Source of the DNA: Chryseobacterium gleum
GTDB lineage: Bacteria > Bacteroidota > Bacteroidia > Flavobacteriales_D > Sanyastnellaceae
DNA: 11,327 bases
Assembly (NCBI GenBank): GCA_945897395.1
Contig: CAMDFE010000025.1
Span: 1 to 11,327 of the forward strand
Direction of reading: 5' to 3'
The first letter of the stretch is position 1, and each line of letters begins with the position of its first letter. Position numbers and translations under genes: made by a program. Of this stretch, positions 8,195-11,327 are shown one piece after another. The notes under the pieces are model-generated. The model was not told the origin of the DNA, ran no database searches, and worked only from the letters and a program-made list of their open reading frames with translations.

Positions 8195-8324
8195 GGGCAA
8201 CTTCGTTGCGAGGGCAAGCGGCGTTGCGAAGGTCCTACGGACGAGGGCAAATGGCGTTGCGAGGGCAAATGGCGTTGCGAAGGTCCTACGGACGAGGGCA
8301 ACTGACGTTGCGAGGGTCTTCGAC
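8193..8324 (+). repeat. Tandem mini-hairpin array A (GAGG linkers)
   Basis: Eight short inverted repeats, each starting G and ending C, are separated by a 4-nt linker GAGG (six copies) or GAAG (two copies). In order: GCAAC-TTC-GTTGC (8197), GCAA-GCGGCG-TTGC (8214), GTCC-TAC-GGAC (8232), GCAA-ATGGCG-TTGC (8247 and 8265), GTCC-TAC-GGAC (8283), GCAAC-TGAC-GTTGC (8298) and GTC-TTC-GAC (8316). A 31-base direct repeat (8220-8250 and 8271-8301, offset 51) shows block duplication. The first linker uses the GA of the symporter TGA stop. No U-tract follows, so a standard terminator is not indicated. The same architecture recurs in reverse orientation at 8848 and 11248. Confidence 0.9.
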
Positions 8325-8339
8325 GATTATAAATTGTAA

Positions 8340-8708
8340 TTACTTCGCTCTTTTTTGAGCCTCGAGTTTTTTCCTCATTGCTGTCGTTATAGCATATAGG
8401 GCTGAACTAATACCGTTTATTTCTTTATGCAATTCACAGTATTCCTCTTCAGAAATGTACTCCGTTTCTTTTAGTAAAGTCAGCCAAGAATGGGTCTCAC
8501 GAGATTCTTTGAAAGCAATGAAAACTTTATGTGTGTAGTCTTTTAAAGACTCAGAACTTCTGGCTTCATGCAGATTCGCATTTATTGAAGTTGCACTTCT
8601 TATGAGTTGATTCGACAGATTAAACTCTTTGTTTGTTTTTTGCAATCTCATTCCCAACTTGACAATTGCGACTGCGAATTCTTTTGATTTTGTGTGTACA
8701 GGTAACAT
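8340..8708 (-). CDS. Four-helix-bundle protein, 23S rRNA intervening-sequence (IVP) family
   Basis: A 122-residue, all-alpha, soluble protein. Family signs are KSKEFAVAIVKLGMRL at the N-terminus, LSNQLIRSATSINANLHEA (about 31-49), LKDYTHKVFIAFKESRET (about 55-72) with the W-L-TLLKET helix after it, and a last helix ending in basic residues. Members were first found in intervening sequences of 23S rRNA genes but are widespread as stand-alone genes in Bacteroidota; a related fold serves as the Avd accessory protein of diversity-generating retroelements. No rRNA or reverse transcriptase is visible here. Its function is unknown. It lies alone between two hairpin arrays in inverted orientation, and its start codon lies in a 9-bp inverted repeat. 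Confidence 0.9.
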   Translation of the reverse strand: MLPVHTKSKEFAVAIVKLGMRLQKTNKEFNLSNQLIRSATSINANLHEARSSESLKDYTHKVFIAFKESRETHSWLTLLKETEYISEEEYCELHKEINGISSALYAITTAMRKKLEAQKRAK

Positions 8709-8734
8709 CTTTTTAAATTTTCGACAAAGATGTT
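8704..8734 (-). promoter_or_regulatory. 9-bp inverted repeat over the start codon of the IVP gene
   Basis: AACATCTTT (8704-8712) and AAAGATGTT (8726-8734) are perfect inverted repeats with a 13-base AT-rich loop. The arm nearest the gene contains the ATG (8708-8706). If transcribed, it would fold the start codon into a hairpin; as DNA it could be an operator. The distal arm reads CATCTTTG on the gene strand, one base off the Bacteroidota -7 element, so it may overlap the promoter instead. Role inferred only. Confidence 0.45.
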
Positions 8735-8847
8735 TTAAGCATTTGAACTTCTTTACAAATACCTATTCCCATAACTATTTGACTGAACGTCTACATTCAA
8801 GTAAAACCAATGCATTCAGCCAATTTTCCAAACGAATAACCAAAAAC

Positions 8848-8986
8848 GCAACGCTAGTTGCCCTCGTGATTTATCACCCTCGTCGAAGACCCTCGCAAAG
8901 CATTTTGCCCTCGTCGAAGACCCTCGTGATTCATCACCTTCGTCGAAGACCCTCGCAACGCCAGTTGCCCTCGAACTTTCAAGTTC
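8848..8986 (-). repeat. Tandem mini-hairpin array B (CCTC linkers on + strand)
   Basis: Nine perfect short inverted repeats joined by eight 4-nt linkers, seven CCTC and one CTTC. On the + strand, in order: GCAAC-GCTA-GTTGC (8848), GTGAT-TT-ATCAC (8866), GTC-GAA-GAC (8882), GCAAA-GCAT-TTTGC (8895), GTC-GAA-GAC (8913), GTGAT-TC-ATCAC (8926), GTC-GAA-GAC (8942), GCAAC-GCCA-GTTGC (8955) and GAACTT-TC-AAGTTC (8973). Read along the minus strand it follows the patatin gene: the last hairpin starts with the GA of the patatin TGA stop. Linkers then read GAGG, the same sense as array A relative to its upstream gene. It occupies most of the 276-base gap between the IVP start and the patatin stop; the rest (8709-8847) is AT-rich upstream DNA of the IVP gene. 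Confidence 0.92.
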
Positions 8987-10061
8987 AATACCCCTCTTCA
9001 AAGTACCTCCTCACCCCTCTCTTTCCTTCATTCAGAAACAACTCCTTCTGCTCTAGCGAAAGCTTCTTCACCTTTGGGCCAATGCCCGCATCTGAAATAC
9101 TAATGGTTCGCTCCCAGTCGAGTTCAGTGAGCATGAAACGATTGAGGTTTTCCTTCATGATATAATACACACTTCCAACCAAATCTTTCGTGCCGTGAAT
9201 GGGATAATATGGATCTGTTTTCGTCTTGGTGCGATCTACGGTTATCTGATATTCACTGTCTATGCGGAAACCCAGCGTGAGCATGGGATCTTGCACATAA
9301 GGTGCTTGATCAAAAACCCAAATCGGATAATTGGAAAGGAAGCCGCCGTCTAAACACACGTGATCGCTGTCGGCATAATGACGAACATCTACGCGCTTTC
9401 CCTCGTCGTTCATAACAAAAGGTTCGTAGTACAAAGGCACCGCCATGCTTGCGCGCACGCCGTCTACAATGCGCATATTCGGATAACGATAATAATCGAA
9501 ATACTCTGCCTTCTGATGATTCATGCAGGTTGCCGTAACCACCAATTCGCGATAAGTAGAATCTTTATCGGCGAGTTTTTTCAGGTCCATAAATGTGATG
9601 TCCTTGTTCCCTGTTTTAGCAGCAACCAATTCTTCCATCCATCTTAAAAAACGCTCACCGCGATAATATCCCATGCGCTTGCGAAGTCGATGCAGTCCGC
9701 CAATAAAGAATCCACCACCGTCATTCAATTTAGCGAAATTCATTTCGCCAATGATTACTGAAATTTCCGTTGGTGTATATCCCACTGCAAATAAACATGA
9801 CGTAATAGCGCCCGAAGACGCTCCTGCAACGCGACGAATATCTTTCAAGTAACCGCGCGTATCCATTTCCATAAGCGCTCCGCAATAAGCTACTCCGCGA
9901 ATTCCGCCACCTTCAAACACGAGGTTTTCAAAATGTGCATGACCGAGTCTATATTGACGTTCCATCTGCGCCATAACGTGGGGTGGTTCGGCTTGTGCAA
10001 TTAAAAATTTCGAACTAAAAAAAAGCGCGAATAATATAAAGAGGTGTTTACTTTGAAGCAT
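8985..10061 (-). CDS. Secreted patatin-like phospholipase
   Basis: A 358-residue serine acyl hydrolase of the patatin family, expected to cleave acyl esters of phospholipids or other lipids using a Ser-Asp dyad. A signal peptide is clear (about 1-24, hydrophobic core LFILFALFFSS, end IAQA). The oxyanion motif GGGIRG is at 51-56, the nucleophile elbow GASSG at 80-84 (Ser82), and the catalytic Asp motif DGG at 238-240, followed by SNYPIWVFD. All key residues are present, so it should be active. The C-terminal part (about 290-358) is helical with no extra domain and no T9SS tail. It is divergent from cutC with only 18 bases between starts, so at least one promoter must lie inside coding DNA. Its stop codon merges with hairpin array B. 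Confidence 0.93.
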   Translation of the reverse strand: MLQSKHLFILFALFFSSKFLIAQAEPPHVMAQMERQYRLGHAHFENLVFEGGGIRGVAYCGALMEMDTRGYLKDIRRVAGASSGAITSCLFAVGYTPTEISVIIGEMNFAKLNDGGGFFIGGLHRLRKRMGYYRGERFLRWMEELVAAKTGNKDITFMDLKKLADKDSTYRELVVTATCMNHQKAEYFDYYRYPNMRIVDGVRASMAVPLYYEPFVMNDEGKRVDVRHYADSDHVCLDGGFLSNYPIWVFDQAPYVQDPMLTLGFRIDSEYQITVDRTKTKTDPYYPIHGTKDLVGSVYYIMKENLNRFMLTELDWERTISISDAGIGPKVKKLSLEQKELFLNEGKRGVRRYFEEGY

Positions 10062-10079
10062 AATTCAAAATTACATAGA

Positions 10080-10811
10080 ATGTCAAATATTCATTTGGAA
10101 ATAATAGCGACAAATCCCGAGTCGTGTTTAATTGCAAACGAGAACGGAGCAACGCGATTGGAAGTATGTTCAGCGTTGCAAGTCGGTGGATTAACACCTG
10201 CATTGTCATTGATAGAATACGCTGTTGAATACACCGCATGCGATGTTGCAGCGCTTATTCGAGTGCGAGAAGGGTCGTTTGTATATTCCGATGAAGAGAT
10301 AAAAAGTATGTGCAACGATATTCGTCGTTCGAAAGATAAAGGAATTAAAGCAGTGGTTGTTGGCGCGCTGAATGCAGACGGAACCATCGACTTCAAGGCG
10401 TTGGAGCGATTTGTAAAGGCTGCAAACGGCATAGACGTAGCTTTTCAACGCGCATTCGACGTTTGCACCAATGGCGATGAAGCCATTGCGCAATTGGAAA
10501 GTGTCGGTTGCAAACGTTTGCTTTCTTCAGGAAAAAAAATGACTTGTGTGGAAGGTATTGAAAACTTGAAACGATACGCTTCGTTGACGAAAAACATGGA
10601 AATTATGCCCGGTTCTGGACTTCGCAGTTCGAATATTGCTCAGGTGTATGACGAATGTTTTTCAAGTTATCACACCAGTGCCTCAGAAATGGTTCATGCA
10701 GGAGAGTTGGGCGTTATGCCGAAGGAATATATTCGTGCGAGTGCAAATGAAGTGCGTGCAATTGCAGAGTTTCTAGTAAATTCGCGGCATGGCAGTGGAG
10801 ATAAAAAATAG
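10080..10811 (+). CDS. cutC: CutC family protein (copper homeostasis)
   Basis: A 243-residue cytoplasmic TIM-barrel protein of the CutC family. Conserved stretches are HLEIIATNPES near the N-terminus, GATRLEVCSALQVGGLTP, AALIRVREGSFVYSDEEI, a VVGALNADGTID segment, FQRAFD, LLSSGKKM, EIMPGSGLRSSNI and YHTSA. Several family positions are changed: the usual FHRAFD reads FQRAFD, IRPR reads IRVR and E-H-S reads Y-H-T, so it is a divergent member and any metal role is uncertain. The family's copper function itself rests on limited evidence. The start at 10080 aligns with family N-termini; an upstream in-frame ATG (10044) would overlap the patatin gene and add unrelated residues. Its 3' end overlaps smpB by 23 bases, indicating an operon. 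Confidence 0.87.
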   Translation: MSNIHLEIIATNPESCLIANENGATRLEVCSALQVGGLTPALSLIEYAVEYTACDVAALIRVREGSFVYSDEEIKSMCNDIRRSKDKGIKAVVVGALNADGTIDFKALERFVKAANGIDVAFQRAFDVCTNGDEAIAQLESVGCKRLLSSGKKMTCVEGIENLKRYASLTKNMEIMPGSGLRSSNIAQVYDECFSSYHTSASEMVHAGELGVMPKEYIRASANEVRAIAEFLVNSRHGSGDKK

Positions 10812-11232
10812 AAAAGCGCTCTTTCAATATTTCATTTTGGAAGAGTTCACTGCTGGTATTGTTTTAACTGGAAGTGAGATTAAGAGCATTCGCGCGGGCA
10901 AAGCGAACATTGCAGAAGCCTATTGTAAATTGAATGGAAACTCTCTGATTATTCTGAACATGAACATTGCGCATTACGGCAATGCTGGATACGCGCAACA
11001 TGAAGAACGACGTGTGAAGACGCTCCTTATTCAACAAACAGAAATTGATCGCTTGAAGCGAAAGCTGAAAGACACAGGTGTAACAATTATACCTATGCGC
11101 TTATTCATTTCAGAAAAAGGTTGGGCCAAATTAGACATCGCCTTAGCAAAAGGAAAAAACGTTGGAGATAAACGCGCCGACGTTAAAGACAAAGACCTCA
11201 AACGCGAAGCGGATAGAGCTAAATTAAGATAG
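10789..11232 (+). CDS. smpB: SsrA (tmRNA)-binding protein SmpB
   Basis: A 147-residue RNA-binding protein that brings tmRNA to stalled ribosomes for trans-translation. It shows IKNRKALFQYF, then GIVLTGSEIKSIRAGKAN (23-40), the HEERR segment (71-75), TIIPMRLFISEKGWAKLDIA (99-118), the ALAKGK motif (118-123), DKR (127-129) and a basic tail ending in ADRAKLR. The tail is the part that acts as a pseudo-codon/anticodon helix in the decoding channel. Length is normal. The G-K-N-V-G before DKR replaces the more common K-x-Y-D. The start lies within cutC, so translation is likely coupled. No tmRNA gene is in the window. A hairpin array begins 15 bases after the stop. Confidence 0.95.
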   Translation: MAVEIKNRKALFQYFILEEFTAGIVLTGSEIKSIRAGKANIAEAYCKLNGNSLIILNMNIAHYGNAGYAQHEERRVKTLLIQQTEIDRLKRKLKDTGVTIIPMRLFISEKGWAKLDIALAKGKNVGDKRADVKDKDLKREADRAKLR

Positions 11233-11247
11233 AGCTATTTCTCTTAC

Positions 11248-11327
11248 GCCGAAGGCCCTCGTGATTTATCACCCTCGTCGAAGACCCTAGCAAAGCCATT
11301 TGCCCTCGCCCGAAGGGCTTCAACCCA
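11248..11327 (+). repeat. Tandem mini-hairpin array C (CCTC linkers), runs off the window
   Basis: Five perfect short inverted repeats with linkers CCTC (three) and CCTA (one): GCC-GAA-GGC (11248), GTGAT-TT-ATCAC (11261), GTC-GAA-GAC (11277), GCAAA-GCCA-TTTGC (11290) and GCCC-GAA-GGGC (11308). A 34-base block (11255-11288) is identical to 8860-8893 of array B. Relative to smpB the linker reads CCTC, opposite to arrays A and B relative to their upstream genes, so it may belong to a convergent gene beyond the window. The tail (GGGCTTCAACCC) suggests it continues. Confidence 0.87.

Noticed and set aside
8193..8324. Ordinary rho-independent terminator
   Set aside because: Stems are only 3-5 bp with no trailing U-tract, and the hairpins are tandem. 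A role in 3'-end stability remains possible.
8170..8358. Open frame on + encoding a repeated LRGQ/LRRSYGRG-like peptide
   Set aside because: The peptide repeat is a by-product of the hairpin array. It overlaps the symporter end out of frame and has no domain or plausible start.
8848..8986. CRISPR array
   Set aside because: The constant element is only 4 nt and the variable parts are self-complementary and reused, with no cas genes and no 20-40 nt unique spacers.
8629..9165. 178-codon open frame on + across array B
   Set aside because: It is antisense to the IVP gene start and the patatin end, with array-derived repeats in the middle; both overlapped genes are well supported.
10044..10079. 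Upstream ATG for cutC adding 12 residues
   Set aside because: It would overlap the divergent patatin start, and the extra residues do not fit the family; the Met at 10080 aligns with known CutC N-termini.

Overview
The window looks like chromosomal DNA of a member of the Bacteroidota, most likely in or near the Flavobacteriia. The evidence is a type IX secretion (T9SS) C-terminal sorting domain on the first protein, a DnaX that lacks the usual zinc-binding cysteines, moderate GC content, genes packed with overlapping ends, and few Shine-Dalgarno-like sites. There are no rRNA or tRNA genes, no transposase and no CRISPR array.

Layout. Positions 1-1778 (+) hold the 3' part of a secreted multiheme cytochrome c, coupled by an ATGA overlap to a phosphinothricin-acetyltransferase-like GNAT enzyme (1775-2317). 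Convergent to these is a minus-strand run read from 6313 down to 2302: dnaX, an Hsp15-like S4 RNA-binding protein, a second GNAT enzyme, and a DUF2079 membrane protein broken by a one-base frameshift. Divergent from dnaX is a sodium:amino-acid (AGCS) symporter with a secreted N-terminal extension (6416-8194). Then come a small four-helix-bundle (23S rRNA intervening-sequence type) gene (8340-8708, minus), a secreted patatin-like lipase (8985-10061, minus), and a divergent cutC-smpB pair (10080-11232, plus).

Two things stand out. First, dnaX is split at a run of ten A residues that ends in the heptamer A AAA AAG followed at once by TGA. A -1 shift there joins the 360-residue ATPase part to a 220-residue tail, giving a 580-residue tau-like protein. 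This is the layout of the E. coli gamma/tau programmed frameshift, although a homopolymer sequencing error is the main alternative.

Second, three intergenic arrays (8193-8324, 8848-8986, 11248 to the window end) share a strict architecture: very short hairpins of 9-14 nt, each starting with G and ending with C, separated by a constant 4-nt linker CCTC (GAGG on the other strand). I parse 22 hairpins; 19 have perfect stems. Stem sequences differ between units while complementarity is kept, including compensatory changes. Two arrays begin inside the TGA stop codon of the preceding gene, and two flank the four-helix-bundle gene in inverted orientation. I do not recognise a named repeat family with this structure, and it is the best candidate for something undescribed here.

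Functionally, the minus-strand operon joins replication (DnaX) with an RNA/ribosome-associated S4 protein. The cutC-smpB pair joins a TIM-barrel protein with trans-translation. The rest are secreted or membrane proteins with no evident shared pathway.
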